The notes: generated by a model not told the origin, from the sequence alone. Positions 6,387-14,863 are shown, counted from the first letter of the stretch. The stretch: 16,388 nt of DNA from Clostridiaceae bacterium (GCA_012727965.1 JAAYFZ010000142.1:1-16388); one strand, 5' to 3'. Program-made: numbers and translations.

Positions 6387-7286
6387 ATGACAGAGAGCAG
6401 TGCATTTCCTGTTTTGAGTCTTAAAATGCAAGGTTGTGACGCCGATTACAAAGATGCTCTGGTAGTATTGTTCGGGGCACCTTTTGATGGTACAGTTTCT
6501 TTCCGTCCAGGATCTCGTTTTGGCCCACAGGCTATGCGTCAGGATTCAATTGGACTTGAGACCTACAGTCCATACCAGGACACAGACCTCAGCAGCAGCC
6601 TGACCTCAGATCTTGGTGATCTGGACCTGCCGATGGGCGATGCTGCAGCCAGCCTGGCTATTATCAAACATACAGCTGACAAAATAGCTGCAGCAGGTAA
6701 GATTCCAATGATGCTTGGTGGTGAGCACCTGGTTACATTGGCAGCCTTCGAGGCGCTGCTCGATAAATATCCTGATCTTTGCCTCATACACCTGGATGCT
6801 CATGCTGATCTACGTGAGGATTATCTTGGTGTGGAGCTCTCACATGCAACTGTTATCAGAAGGATATGGGATAGGATCGGCGATGACCGGATCTTCCAGA
6901 TGGGTATCCGCTCAGGTACAGCCGAAGAATTTGCGTTTGCCCGTGGTGGTCATACTTCCTTCTATCCAATTAGTTTCGATAATTCAGAACAAATAGCTTC
7001 AGCAATCGGAAGCAGGCCGGTTTACCTGACGATCGATTTAGATGTTTATGATCCGGCTGTTTTCCCCGGTACAGGTACGCCTGAGCCCGGAGGGATTCTT
7101 TTCCCGGATATGATAAGAGCCTTCAAGGACTTCACAGGCCTTCATATCGTCGGTGCGGATTTAGTAGAGCTTGCACCTCATTATGATGCTAGTGCTATTT
7201 CAACCGCATTGGCTCTGAAAACAATGCGTGAATTATTGGTGCTTATACAAAATCAATACAGTGGAAGGAAAAAGTCCTCTATCTGA
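6387..7286 (+). CDS. speB: Agmatinase (agmatine ureohydrolase)
   Basis: A 299-residue ureohydrolase that splits agmatine to putrescine and urea. All binuclear manganese ligands are visible: His114 (G-G-E-H), Asp137, His139 and Asp141 (D-A-H-A-D), and Asp217 and Asp219 (D-L-D-V-Y-D-P). The family motif S-H-A-T-V-I-R-R (152-159) and the G-T-G-T-P-E-P-G-G loop are present. The ribosome site GAGGAGGA at 6373-6380 has good spacing to the ATG. Co-transcription with speA is likely because the gap is only 29 nt with no terminator. The arginase alternative is less likely given the decarboxylase partner. Cytoplasmic. Confidence 0.93.
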   Translation: MTESSAFPVLSLKMQGCDADYKDALVVLFGAPFDGTVSFRPGSRFGPQAMRQDSIGLETYSPYQDTDLSSSLTSDLGDLDLPMGDAAASLAIIKHTADKIAAAGKIPMMLGGEHLVTLAAFEALLDKYPDLCLIHLDAHADLREDYLGVELSHATVIRRIWDRIGDDRIFQMGIRSGTAEEFAFARGGHTSFYPISFDNSEQIASAIGSRPVYLTIDLDVYDPAVFPGTGTPEPGGILFPDMIRAFKDFTGLHIVGADLVELAPHYDASAISTALALKTMRELLVLIQNQYSGRKKSSI

Positions 7287-7314
7287 GAGCCAGGAATAAT
7301 GTATAATAACAGCA

Positions 7315-7326
7315 GGCCAGTTGGCC
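7315..7326. repeat. Short perfect hairpin in the speB to NfeD-like gap
   Basis: GGCCA-GT-TGGCC is self-complementary and flanked by A and T (AGGCC / GGCCT arms). A TATAAT sits just upstream at 7302-7307 with no convincing -35. There is no T tract, so it is not a clear terminator. The remaining 86-bp gap holds only the ribosome site for the next gene. Confidence 0.4.
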
Positions 7327-7372
7327 TTAAATAAGAATGTAATCAGACATATTAAGTGCCGGAGGATAATAA

Positions 7373-7762
7373 GTGGGCTCTCTCTCGGTTTCAGACATAA
7401 CAAGGTTATTGCAGATAGCAGGTGCGTCTATTGCCATTCTTGCTATTTTGCTGATCGTGTTCAGAGTGATGGTCTGGGTGCTTAGGCATATACTTAGAAA
7501 AAAAATGTCAACAGGAAATGCTGACCTGGTCGGACAGCAGGCAACTGTTATAAAAACCGTTCGCAGCCAGCGGCCCGGCCAGATCGAATGTGAATTTAAG
7601 GGTCAGCTGTTGACCGGACCGGCTATCAGCGATTCCAGAATCAGATCCGGTCGGCCAGTATTGATCTATGCAGCTGAGAAGGATTGGTTTAAGGTTCGTC
7701 CGATTGAATATGATTATATCGAAGGTAAATATGAGGCAGGATTTGAAATTGAACGGAAATAG
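7373..7762 (+). CDS. NfeD-like membrane protein
   Basis: A 129-residue protein with one membrane segment near the N-terminus (about residues 12-38, rich in Ile, Leu and Val), a short basic stretch (R-H-I-L-R-K-K), and a soluble C-terminal domain (about 47-115). That domain looks like the NfeD OB fold: L-V-G-Q-Q-A-T-V-I-K-T-V, a beta-strand pattern, then G-R-P-V-L-I-Y and W-F-K-V-R-P. Proteins of this kind sit in the membrane beside SPFH/stomatin proteins or ClpP-class proteases, but neither is present here. The start is GTG 7373, set by GGAGGA at 7361-7366. It overlaps the downstream radical SAM gene by about 30 nt, so the two are probably co-translated. The domain call is by pattern only. 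Confidence 0.6.
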   Translation: MGSLSVSDITRLLQIAGASIAILAILLIVFRVMVWVLRHILRKKMSTGNADLVGQQATVIKTVRSQRPGQIECEFKGQLLTGPAISDSRIRSGRPVLIYAAEKDWFKVRPIEYDYIEGKYEAGFEIERK

Positions 7763-9722
7763 TGCGCAGTCTGTCGGACTGCGTATTGTTTTATGTACGC
7801 TGAATTCGAAATTCAGTCATACGAGTTTGGCACTTCGTCTTCTTAGAGAGGCTTGCAGCCCGATTATTACTGAGAATGATGAGCTTATTATGGCTGAATA
7901 TACAATCAATGATCAGCCTCAGCAGCTGCTGCAAAGACTCTATGAACTACAAGGCGATGTTTATGCCTTCTCCTGTTATATCTGGAATTCACAGTTGACC
8001 AGAAGACTTATACGCGAGCTCGGTATATTGAAGCCGAATGCAGTTATTATTCTGGGCGGACCAGAGGCTGCCTGGCAGCAAGAGTCTCTGATGCAGGAGC
8101 TGCCCGAGGTTGACTATATCTTAGCTGGCGAAGGAGAGATTAACCTGCCGTCGCTTTTGGCTGGTTTAACAGCTGGAAGAAAACCGGATGAGATATGCTC
8201 TGAGCTTAGCGGCGTATCATGGCGTGACAGTTCCGGTAAAACCTGTCATAATCTCGTGAATTTATTTGACCTGAATGCAGACTGGCCTTTTGCCTATAGT
8301 GATGATGAACTGAATCAGTTGAATGAGAGAATTCTCTATTATGAGAGCAGCCGCGGCTGTCCCTTCGGCTGTACATATTGTATGTCTTCACGTGACCGCA
8401 GGGTCAGATATAGAAAACTGGATCAAGTATTTGCCGAGCTGGATCGCTTCATAGCAGCTGATGTTAAGCTGGTAAAATTTGTCGACAGAACGTTTAATTG
8501 TGATCCCAGCAGAGCTCTTGCGATCTGGCAGTATCTGATCGAACGCAGCATTCAAACTGGCTGCAGAACAAGATTTCATTTTGAAATCGCGGCTGACCTG
8601 CTTGATGAAGAGGCGATAGAATTACTTGCCAAAGTACCAGAAGGTTTGTTTCAATTTGAAATCGGTGTTCAGTCCTGCAGCCGGGAAGTTCTCAGGTTGA
8701 TAAACAGATCCTGCAATCTTGACAAACTCTTCCTGCGTAGTCGGCAGCTGCGTTCCAGCGGACTGATCCATCTCCATCTTGATTTGATTGCCGGCCTTCC
8801 CGGAGATGATCTTGAGCAGATGGCCGCAAGTTTCGATCAAATAATGACACTTAGTCCACATATGCTGCAGCTGGGATTTCTGAAGGTTCTGCCTGGAAGT
8901 ATCATGAGAGAACAAGCCCTCGAGCGCGGCATGCTCTGGCGTGCTGACCCACCATATGAAATTATGCAGTCAGATGGCATGAGCTTCGATGATCTACTAC
9001 TGCAAAAGCGTATCGAGAATCAACTTGATCAGTATTATAATAATGACAGCTTCACTCTGACGATATCCTATTTGCTGCTGATGTCAGACTCAGCCTTCTC
9101 TCTGTTTGCTGCTTTGGCAGAAGTTTATAAACAGCAGGGGTGGGAGAATCTGGCTCCCGGACGCCATGCTGTTTGGGAATTACCGCTTAAATTGCTCGCT
9201 ACCGACGCTGCAGACAGCTGTTTTTCGCAAAACAAACCGAATTCTGATCTGTTAAGAGATTGTCTGATCCTTGACTATATCTCTTCCGGCCAGAAAGATC
9301 AGCCAAGCTGGCAACAGGCCATGGAACTGTCACAAACCGAGAATGACCGCAATGCAGCGATACTTATACGCGAACGTAATCGACAGGAGTTTTCCGGAAT
9401 GCGGAGGATAAGGGTAGAGAAATTTTACTGTGATCCTTCTGGCCTGTTAAATATACGGAAGCTTATAAATCGACATGGACTACGTTTTGTGCAGGAGATG
9501 CTGCAAGAAGAATCAGATGTTTCGCTAGAACGGGATGAGTCGGCACAAGCTGTTCTCAATAGATTACTTAGCCCAAGTGAAAATCGGCAGAATAGCTGGC
9601 TTGCGGTTTTTGATATGTCAGCACCTAAACCAGAGCTTATTTGGCAGATTCAGAGTGATCAGGATATTCAGACAGCAGAAATTATTAGAAGGTGCTTCAG
9701 TTACAACGGTTATGGAGAATAA
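7731..9722 (+). CDS. B12-binding-type radical SAM protein (DUF4080 family)
   Basis: About 663 residues. The N-terminal part (about 13-165) is a Rossmann-like cobalamin-binding-type domain beginning L-R-I-V-L-C-T-L-N-S-K and containing I-L-G-G-P-E-A and A-G-E-G-E. The radical SAM core follows, with the Fe-S motif C-P-F-G-C-T-Y-C (Cys210, Cys214, Cys217) after Y-E-S-S-R-G. The C-terminal third (about 440-663) matches the pattern of DUF4080 extensions. The function is unknown; a radical-based methylation or rearrangement is suggested by the fold. The start is ambiguous: the frame is open from 7668, but ATG 7731 has an AAGG ribosome site (7722-7725) and keeps the conserved N-terminus. The gene overlaps the NfeD-like gene by 32 nt. 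A hairpin lies inside its first codons. Confidence 0.82.
   Translation: MRQDLKLNGNSAQSVGLRIVLCTLNSKFSHTSLALRLLREACSPIITENDELIMAEYTINDQPQQLLQRLYELQGDVYAFSCYIWNSQLTRRLIRELGILKPNAVIILGGPEAAWQQESLMQELPEVDYILAGEGEINLPSLLAGLTAGRKPDEICSELSGVSWRDSSGKTCHNLVNLFDLNADWPFAYSDDELNQLNERILYYESSRGCPFGCTYCMSSRDRRVRYRKLDQVFAELDRFIAADVKLVKFVDRTFNCDPSRALAIWQYLIERSIQTGCRTRFHFEIAADLLDEEAIELLAKVPEGLFQFEIGVQSCSREVLRLINRSCNLDKLFLRSRQLRSSGLIHLHLDLIAGLPGDDLEQMAASFDQIMTLSPHMLQLGFLKVLPGSIMREQALERGMLWRADPPYEIMQSDGMSFDDLLLQKRIENQLDQYYNNDSFTLTISYLLLMSDSAFSLFAALAEVYKQQGWENLAPGRHAVWELPLKLLATDAADSCFSQNKPNSDLLRDCLILDYISSGQKDQPSWQQAMELSQTENDRNAAILIRERNRQEFSGMRRIRVEKFYCDPSGLLNIRKLINRHGLRFVQEMLQEESDVSLERDESAQAVLNRLLSPSENRQNSWLAVFDMSAPKPELIWQIQSDQDIQTAEIIRRCFSYNGYGE
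7763..7785 (+). repeat. Hairpin at the NfeD-like / DUF4080 junction
   Basis: A perfect 7-bp stem (CGCAGTC / GACTGCG) with a TGTCG loop, extendable to 9 pairs with one G-U. It begins directly after the stop codon of the NfeD-like gene and is followed by a T-rich stretch (ATTGTTTTA). It lies within codons 11-19 of the radical SAM gene. It could weaken read-through or mark a processing site; this is inference. Confidence 0.45.
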
Positions 9723-9731
9723 AGGCAATTC

Positions 9732-9760
9732 TTGCGCCTTAACGCGTCATGTTCTATACT
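9732..9760 (+). promoter_or_regulatory. Promoter of the pgi operon
   Basis: TTGCGC (9732-9737), a 17-bp spacer and TATACT (9755-9760) lie in the 94-bp gap before pgi. The -10 matches at five of six positions; the -35 matches only at TTG. Confidence 0.55.
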
Positions 9761-9816
9761 ATTTTGAAGTAAATAGATTAATAAATCGATTTTTATAGAT
9801 ATCGGAGGTAATTGAA

Positions 9817-11163
9817 ATGATCAGGTTTGACGAATCGAACGCACTCTCTTTTGTCCGCAAGGAAGAACTAGAGCATATTATTCCGCAGGTGCAGCTGGCT
9901 CATAAACAGCTGACCCAGAAAAATGGTCCTGGCAATGATTTTCTTGGCTGGGTAGATTTGCCTTCTAAATACGACAAGGAGGAGTTTTCCAGAATTCGCA
10001 AGGCTGCAGCCAAAATTCGCAGAGACAGCGATGTCCTTATCGTTATCGGCATCGGCGGATCATATCTTGGCGCTAGAGCTGCCATCGAGCTTCTTACTCA
10101 TTCTTTTCAGAATCTGCTGACAAAACGCCAGCGCAAAGCCCCGATCGTTATTTTTGCAGGTAACAGCATCAGCTCTACTTATCTGGCTGACCTGTTCGAT
10201 CTGCTTGAGGGCAAGAGCGTATCTGTTAATGTTATTTCCAAGTCGGGTACTACAACAGAGCCGGCAGTTGCCTTCAGAATCTTCAAGACCTGGATGGAAC
10301 AGAAGTATGGCAAGGAAGGCGCACGTGAGCGTATCTATGCCACTACTGATAAAGAGAGAGGTGCTCTCAAGAAACTGGCAGATGAAGAAGGCTATGAGAC
10401 CTTCGTTGTGCCCGATGATATCGGTGGCCGTTATTCTGTATTGACTGCAGTCGGACTTCTGCCGATCGCTGCTGCCGGCATCGATATCCGCGAAATCATG
10501 CGCGGTGCAAAAGATGGCATGAAGGCCTGGCGTAATGCTGATCCGATGGAAAATGACTGCTACCGCTATGCTGCCATGCGCAATATACTTTTGCGCAAGG
10601 GCTATGGCGTTGAGGTTATGGTCAATTATGAACCATCTTTTCATTACATGACAGAATGGTGGAAGCAGCTCTATGGCGAGAGCGAAGGTAAGGATGGCCG
10701 TGGAATATTCCCGGCTGGTGTTGATAATTCAGCAGATCTGCACTCCATGGGTCAGTATATTCAAGATGGCAATCGATTCCTGTTCGAGACTGTTATACAT
10801 GTTGAGAATGGCCGTAAATCGATGGCGATACCAAAGGATCCAGCTGATCTGGATGGACTTAATTTCCTGGCTGGTATGGATATGAATGATGTCAATCACA
10901 AGGCGGAACAGGGAACCGTTCTGGCTCATATAGACGGTGGGGTACCCAATCTTGCACTAAGTGTACCAGCACTGACACCTTACTATTTCGGACAGATGGT
11001 CTATTTCTTCGAAAAAGCCTGCGGCATCAGCGGCTATCTGCTGGCGGTCAATCCTTTTGACCAGCCTGGTGTCGAAGATTATAAGAAAAACATGTTTGCT
11101 CTGCTCGGTAAGCCAGGATTCGAGGATCGTAAGGCCGAGCTGGAGAAGAGACTGAAAGGATAA
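9817..11163 (+). CDS. pgi: Glucose-6-phosphate isomerase
   Basis: A 448-residue enzyme that interconverts glucose 6-phosphate and fructose 6-phosphate in glycolysis. It has the usual length for the bacterial short form. Motifs are G-I-G-G-S-Y-L-G-A-R (78-87), the sugar-phosphate loop S-K-S-G-T-T-T-E (141-148), the catalytic Glu in Y-G-E-S-E-G-K-D (286-293), H-S-M-G-Q-Y-I-Q-D-G, N-H-K-A-E-Q-G-T with the ring-opening His, and the C-terminal Lys in Q-P-G-V-E-D-Y-K. GGAGGT at 9804-9809 fixes the ATG. A radical SAM gene starts 7 nt after its stop, so pgi leads a transcript that includes three genes of apparently unrelated function. Confidence 0.96.
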   Translation: MIRFDESNALSFVRKEELEHIIPQVQLAHKQLTQKNGPGNDFLGWVDLPSKYDKEEFSRIRKAAAKIRRDSDVLIVIGIGGSYLGARAAIELLTHSFQNLLTKRQRKAPIVIFAGNSISSTYLADLFDLLEGKSVSVNVISKSGTTTEPAVAFRIFKTWMEQKYGKEGARERIYATTDKERGALKKLADEEGYETFVVPDDIGGRYSVLTAVGLLPIAAAGIDIREIMRGAKDGMKAWRNADPMENDCYRYAAMRNILLRKGYGVEVMVNYEPSFHYMTEWWKQLYGESEGKDGRGIFPAGVDNSADLHSMGQYIQDGNRFLFETVIHVENGRKSMAIPKDPADLDGLNFLAGMDMNDVNHKAEQGTVLAHIDGGVPNLALSVPALTPYYFGQMVYFFEKACGISGYLLAVNPFDQPGVEDYKKNMFALLGKPGFEDRKAELEKRLKG

Positions 11164-11170
11164 ATAATTA

Positions 11171-13042
11171 ATGAACACAGTTGATTTACCTCGTCACCTT
11201 CTGCGCCAGGTCAGTAAGCCAGCGCGCTATGTCGGCGGTGAATGGAACAGTGTATATAAAAATGTGCCGGAGGCCTCTGATGAGGCTGTCCGGCCTTTTG
11301 TACGCTTCGCATTCTGCTTCCCCGATATCTATGAGATCGGTATGTCCAATCTTGCCCTGCGTATTTTGTACGATCGTTTAAACAAACGCGATGACACCTG
11401 GTGCGAACGGGTATTTTACCCTGGCACTGACATGGTTGATCGCATGCGAGAACTTGATATTCCACTGTTCGCGCTAGAATCGAAATCTCCGATCAATGAT
11501 TTCGACTTGATCGGTTTTACGCTTCAGTATGAGATGTGCTATACGACGGTTCTTGACATGCTTGCTCTCGGGGGCGTCCCTCAGTTTACATCAGAACGTG
11601 GCGAGTCCGACCCATTTGTTATTGCCGGCGGACCTGTAGTCTACAATATCGAGCCGATGTCCGATTTCTTCGATATCGTCTTGATCGGTGAGGGCGAAGA
11701 ACTGCTGCCTGATCTGGTTGACTGTTATCAGGAATGGAAGCTGTCCGGCGCGCCGCGTGAGCAGTTTCTGCTATCTGCTGCTGCAATTGAGGGCGTTTAT
11801 GTACCCTCGCTCTACAATGTTACCTATAATCAGGATGGCACCATCGCAGCTGTCATACCGGCAAAAGCCGGCGTGCCGGCCAAGGTCAGAAAGAGGATCG
11901 AACTTGATCTTGATCAGACAAGCTTCCCGACAGATAGTATTGTTCCAAATATGGAAATCGTACATGACAGGATTTTCCTTGAACTGTTCCGCGGCTGCAC
12001 ACGTGGCTGCCGCTTCTGCCAGGCTGGTATGATCTACCGCCCGGTCAGAGAACGTTCAGCTGACAAACTACTGGAGCAAGCCAAGGAAATGGAAGCCAGC
12101 ACCGGTTATGACGAGATCGGGATGCTCTCTCTATCTACCAGTGATTACAGTCAGCTTGGCTGTTTGACTGACAGTCTGCTAGAAGAAATGACACCAAATC
12201 ATACCAGCCTGTCGCTGCCTTCATTGCGTCTTGACTCATTTAATCTCGGACTGATGGAGAAGGCCTCAAGAACCAGAAAAGGCGGTTTGACCTTCGCACC
12301 AGAAGCTGGCAGCCAGAGACTGCGCGACGTCATCAATAAGAATATAAAAGAAGAAGACCTGCTCTCAGCGATGAAGCTGGCTTTTGCCGGTGGCTGGAGC
12401 GGTGCTAAACTGTATTTTATGCTGGGACTGCCGACAGAAACAATTGAAGATGTCGAGGGGATAGCCTTGCTGACAGAAAAAATCGAAGAGATCTATCGTA
12501 GTCTGCCACGTGAGCAGAGACCACGTAAGCTTGAGCTGACAGTAAGTACGGCCTTTTTCATACCTAAGCCCTTCACCCCCTTCCAGTGGGTTCCTCAGAT
12601 GTCACAGGAGAAGCTGCGTGAGCATCAGCGCCATCTGCGCAATCTGATCAAGAGTCGCAGTGTCAAGTATCAATGGCATGAATTCAGCACCTCCTGGATC
12701 GAAGCAGTATTGGCCCGCGGAGACAGAAGACTGGGCAAGGTTCTCCACCGCGTCTGGCAGCAAGGCGGCAGACTTGAGGCCTGGGATGAACATTTTGTGC
12801 TCGATCGCTGGCTTACAGCGCTCGAAGAAAATGACCTCAGTTTAGATTTCTATACAGCAAGGGAACGCAGTTATGAGGAGATTCTTCCTTGGGATCATAT
12901 TGACTGCTGTGTTGACAAGGAATTCCTCTGGCAGGAATATCAGCGTGCTTTGACAGGTGAACTGACCCCTGCGTGCCATGAAGCCTGTATGGCTTGTGGA
13001 GCAAACTGCTTCGGAGGTGGCATCTGCTATGAACAACGATAA
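11171..13042 (+). CDS. TIGR03960-family radical SAM protein
   Basis: A 623-residue protein. The N-terminal region (about 40-260) is a B12-binding-like domain with Y-E-I-G-M-S-N-L-A-L and I-G-E-G-E-E-L. The Fe-S motif is C-T-R-G-C-R-F-C (Cys276, Cys280, Cys283), followed by a conserved radical SAM barrel. The C-terminus carries a further Cys cluster: Cys602, Cys606, Cys609, Cys613 and Cys619. The family is nearly always followed by a DUF2344 gene, as here, and often by RNase E/G, which suggests work on RNA or ribosome-related substrates; no reaction is established. AAAGGA overlapping the pgi stop (11155-11160) is its ribosome site. It overlaps the next gene by 14 nt. Confidence 0.92.
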   Translation: MNTVDLPRHLLRQVSKPARYVGGEWNSVYKNVPEASDEAVRPFVRFAFCFPDIYEIGMSNLALRILYDRLNKRDDTWCERVFYPGTDMVDRMRELDIPLFALESKSPINDFDLIGFTLQYEMCYTTVLDMLALGGVPQFTSERGESDPFVIAGGPVVYNIEPMSDFFDIVLIGEGEELLPDLVDCYQEWKLSGAPREQFLLSAAAIEGVYVPSLYNVTYNQDGTIAAVIPAKAGVPAKVRKRIELDLDQTSFPTDSIVPNMEIVHDRIFLELFRGCTRGCRFCQAGMIYRPVRERSADKLLEQAKEMEASTGYDEIGMLSLSTSDYSQLGCLTDSLLEEMTPNHTSLSLPSLRLDSFNLGLMEKASRTRKGGLTFAPEAGSQRLRDVINKNIKEEDLLSAMKLAFAGGWSGAKLYFMLGLPTETIEDVEGIALLTEKIEEIYRSLPREQRPRKLELTVSTAFFIPKPFTPFQWVPQMSQEKLREHQRHLRNLIKSRSVKYQWHEFSTSWIEAVLARGDRRLGKVLHRVWQQGGRLEAWDEHFVLDRWLTALEENDLSLDFYTARERSYEEILPWDHIDCCVDKEFLWQEYQRALTGELTPACHEACMACGANCFGGGICYEQR

Positions 13043-13700
13043 TGAGAACAGAGCTGAAGTATTTGTTTACAGACTGATTTTCAGCAGACAGGGGCCGGCG
13101 ATCTGGCTGGGCCACTTGGATATGATGCGAACCTTCGAACGCGCGCTGCGCAGGGCTGCGATACCGCTGTCCTGGAGTCAGGGCTATAATCCGCGTCCGC
13201 AGATGGTTTTCGCACTGCCGATAAGTGTCGGCCTGGCCGCCGAGGCGGATTTGATAGATGTCAGCTGTGCCGAAAAGGTTGATGAGTCAGATTTTCTCAA
13301 GCGTATAAATGATAAACTGCCTGAGGGACTTGCAGTATCTAGCTGCAATCTGATCAACCCGGGCCGCAGTAGTCTGATGAGCCTGGTCAGCGAAGCGGTT
13401 TACAGACTTGAAGCAAACGATATCTGTGTTGCAGCTAAACATGTGCTCGAGGGCAATCAACCGTTGATAACTGAGAAAACTCGGAAGGGCAAAACATCCG
13501 AGCTCGATATCAGAGCTCTGCTGCTTGATTGGAAATGCATAGATGCTAATAGCCTGGACATAAGGGTAAAAGCCGGCAGCAGCAGTAATCTCAGGCCGGA
13601 TCTTATGCTTAAGCTGCTCACAGAGCAAGGCGGACTGGGTAACCTGGCAGCCGCTGATGCGATGATTACACGTATGGAGCTGATCATAAGTGAAGAATGA
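13029..13700 (+). CDS. TIGR03936 / DUF2344 family protein
   Basis: A 223-residue protein. The N-terminus has the family signature: Y-R-L-I-F-S-R-Q-G (14-22), the G-H-L-D-M-M-R-T-F-E-R-A-L-R-R-A segment, and Q-G-Y-N-P-R-P-Q-M-V-F-A-L-P-I-S-V-G-L. In many bacteria this unit is a separate gene or fused to the TIGR03960 radical SAM protein, so the two probably act together; the reaction is unknown. The frame is open from 12978, but GGAGGTGG at 13013-13020, inside the upstream gene, sits 8 nt before ATG 13029, which I chose. Its stop overlaps the start of the RNase E/G gene by 11 nt. No signal or membrane segment. Confidence 0.9.
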   Translation: MNNDNENRAEVFVYRLIFSRQGPAIWLGHLDMMRTFERALRRAAIPLSWSQGYNPRPQMVFALPISVGLAAEADLIDVSCAEKVDESDFLKRINDKLPEGLAVSSCNLINPGRSSLMSLVSEAVYRLEANDICVAAKHVLEGNQPLITEKTRKGKTSELDIRALLLDWKCIDANSLDIRVKAGSSSNLRPDLMLKLLTEQGGLGNLAAADAMITRMELIISEE

Positions 13701-14814
13701 TTCCAAGTCTGGAATTAGAAGAGATATTCTTATATATGAGGAGACGCAGCCTGATGGCATAAGATTGCGCTGCGTTTTGCTGGAAACCGGCAAGCCGGCA
13801 GAAATGCTGGAAAAAACAACTTCTGTTGCTGCTGACAGCAGTGAGATGAACAATAGCTGGCGTGAACAGGATATAATTCTGGCGCAGGTATCACGAATAG
13901 TACCTTCTCTGGCAGCTGCTTTTGTTGATCTCGGTGAGGATCATGAAGGCATGCTGCCACTTAAGCTGGCACCTGAAGGAATCAAACCGGGACAGCCTGT
14001 TATAGTACAGATACGCAGGTCGACTGCTGAGGGCAAAGGCAGCCAATTGACTGCCAGACCGCAGCTGCCTGGTTTCTTCGCGGTCTGCAGACCGTTTGAA
14101 GCCAGACCGCTGAAACGCAGTAAGCTTAATTTCGCCGATGAAAATAACAGGGAAGAAATATTCCAAAATGAACTTAATAATCTTGAACAGGAATGGCTCA
14201 ATATAAAACAATCAGCGGAGCTAGGCGGGAGCTTGCCCAAGCTGCTCGCAAGATTTCAGGATCCGCTTATGCAAGCACTTCGTGATTGGACCGGACATGG
14301 TCTGCGCCAGATTCAGGTTGAGGGTTTAGAATTATTTGAACAAGTCGATCGCATATTGTCTGAGCATGCTCCTGACTGGCGCAGTTTGCTGCGTCTTCAG
14401 CCAGAAGACAGCGATTATAGTCTAGTTGATATTTTTCGCCTGGGAGACTTAGACAAGCAACTCAACAATAGAACAATGTTACTGAAAAATGGCGGTAAAA
14501 TTGTTTGGGATCAAACAGAAGCACTGCTGGCAATCGACGTCAACAGTGGCAAAGCTGTTCGCGGCCGCGATCCACAGAAGATCTGGCTGGAGACTAATAT
14601 GCAGGCAGCAGAAGAAATTGCCCGGTTATTGCGTCTGAGACGATTTCAAGGACTAGCTGTAATCGATTTTATCCGCTTGAAATCAGAACAGGACCGTTCA
14701 TTGCTCTCGCAGCATCTGGAACAACAGTTTTCATATGACAGTGCCAGACTACAGACCGGCGGATTTACCAAACTTGGCCTATATGAACTAACAAGAAGTT
14801 TGAAGAAACTATAG
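13690..14814 (+). CDS. rng: Ribonuclease E/G family protein, short form
   Basis: A 374-residue endoribonuclease homologue. An S1-like RNA-binding domain lies at about 36-125 (Q-V-S-R-I-V-P-S-L-A-A-A-F-V-D-L-G), then a central region, then the DNase I-like catalytic fold. The family catalytic residues are visible as Asp283 and Asn285 (A-I-D-V-N-S-G-K) and Asp326 (V-I-D-F). The next acidic position of the usual I-D-F-I-D-M motif is Arg329 here. The protein ends at Y-E-L-T-R-S-L-K-K-L, so the C-P-x-C Zn-link and small domain that hold RNase E/G tetramers together are missing. The start is GTG 13690, coupled to the upstream stop. The family processes 16S rRNA precursor and mRNA. rplU, often next, is absent. 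Confidence 0.88.
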   Translation: MKNDSKSGIRRDILIYEETQPDGIRLRCVLLETGKPAEMLEKTTSVAADSSEMNNSWREQDIILAQVSRIVPSLAAAFVDLGEDHEGMLPLKLAPEGIKPGQPVIVQIRRSTAEGKGSQLTARPQLPGFFAVCRPFEARPLKRSKLNFADENNREEIFQNELNNLEQEWLNIKQSAELGGSLPKLLARFQDPLMQALRDWTGHGLRQIQVEGLELFEQVDRILSEHAPDWRSLLRLQPEDSDYSLVDIFRLGDLDKQLNNRTMLLKNGGKIVWDQTEALLAIDVNSGKAVRGRDPQKIWLETNMQAAEEIARLLRLRRFQGLAVIDFIRLKSEQDRSLLSQHLEQQFSYDSARLQTGGFTKLGLYELTRSLKKL

Positions 14815-14835
14815 CAAATAGTCTTGTTGGCACTA

Positions 14836-14863
14836 TAGACAAAAACTCTCTGGTTGATATAGT
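14836..14863 (+). promoter_or_regulatory. Possible promoter within leader copy 1
   Basis: TAGACA (14836-14841), a 16-bp spacer and TATAGT (14858-14863); each hexamer matches consensus at five of six positions. The same spacing occurs in copy 2, which supports a promoter. Transcription would start near 14870 and give a leader of about 120 nt. Confidence 0.45.

Noticed and set aside
10060..10644. 194-codon frame antisense to pgi
   Set aside because: It lies wholly inside the unambiguous pgi gene, has no ribosome site, and its product shows no recognisable family.
13287..13853. 188-codon antisense frame across the DUF2344 / RNase G junction
   Set aside because: Opposite to two well-supported overlapping genes; composition is typical of a shadow frame.
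14827..14845. TTGGCAC in both leaders as a sigma-54 -24 element
   Set aside because: There is no GC at the required 10-bp spacing after GG in either copy. The sigma-A-like pair 16 bp apart fits better.
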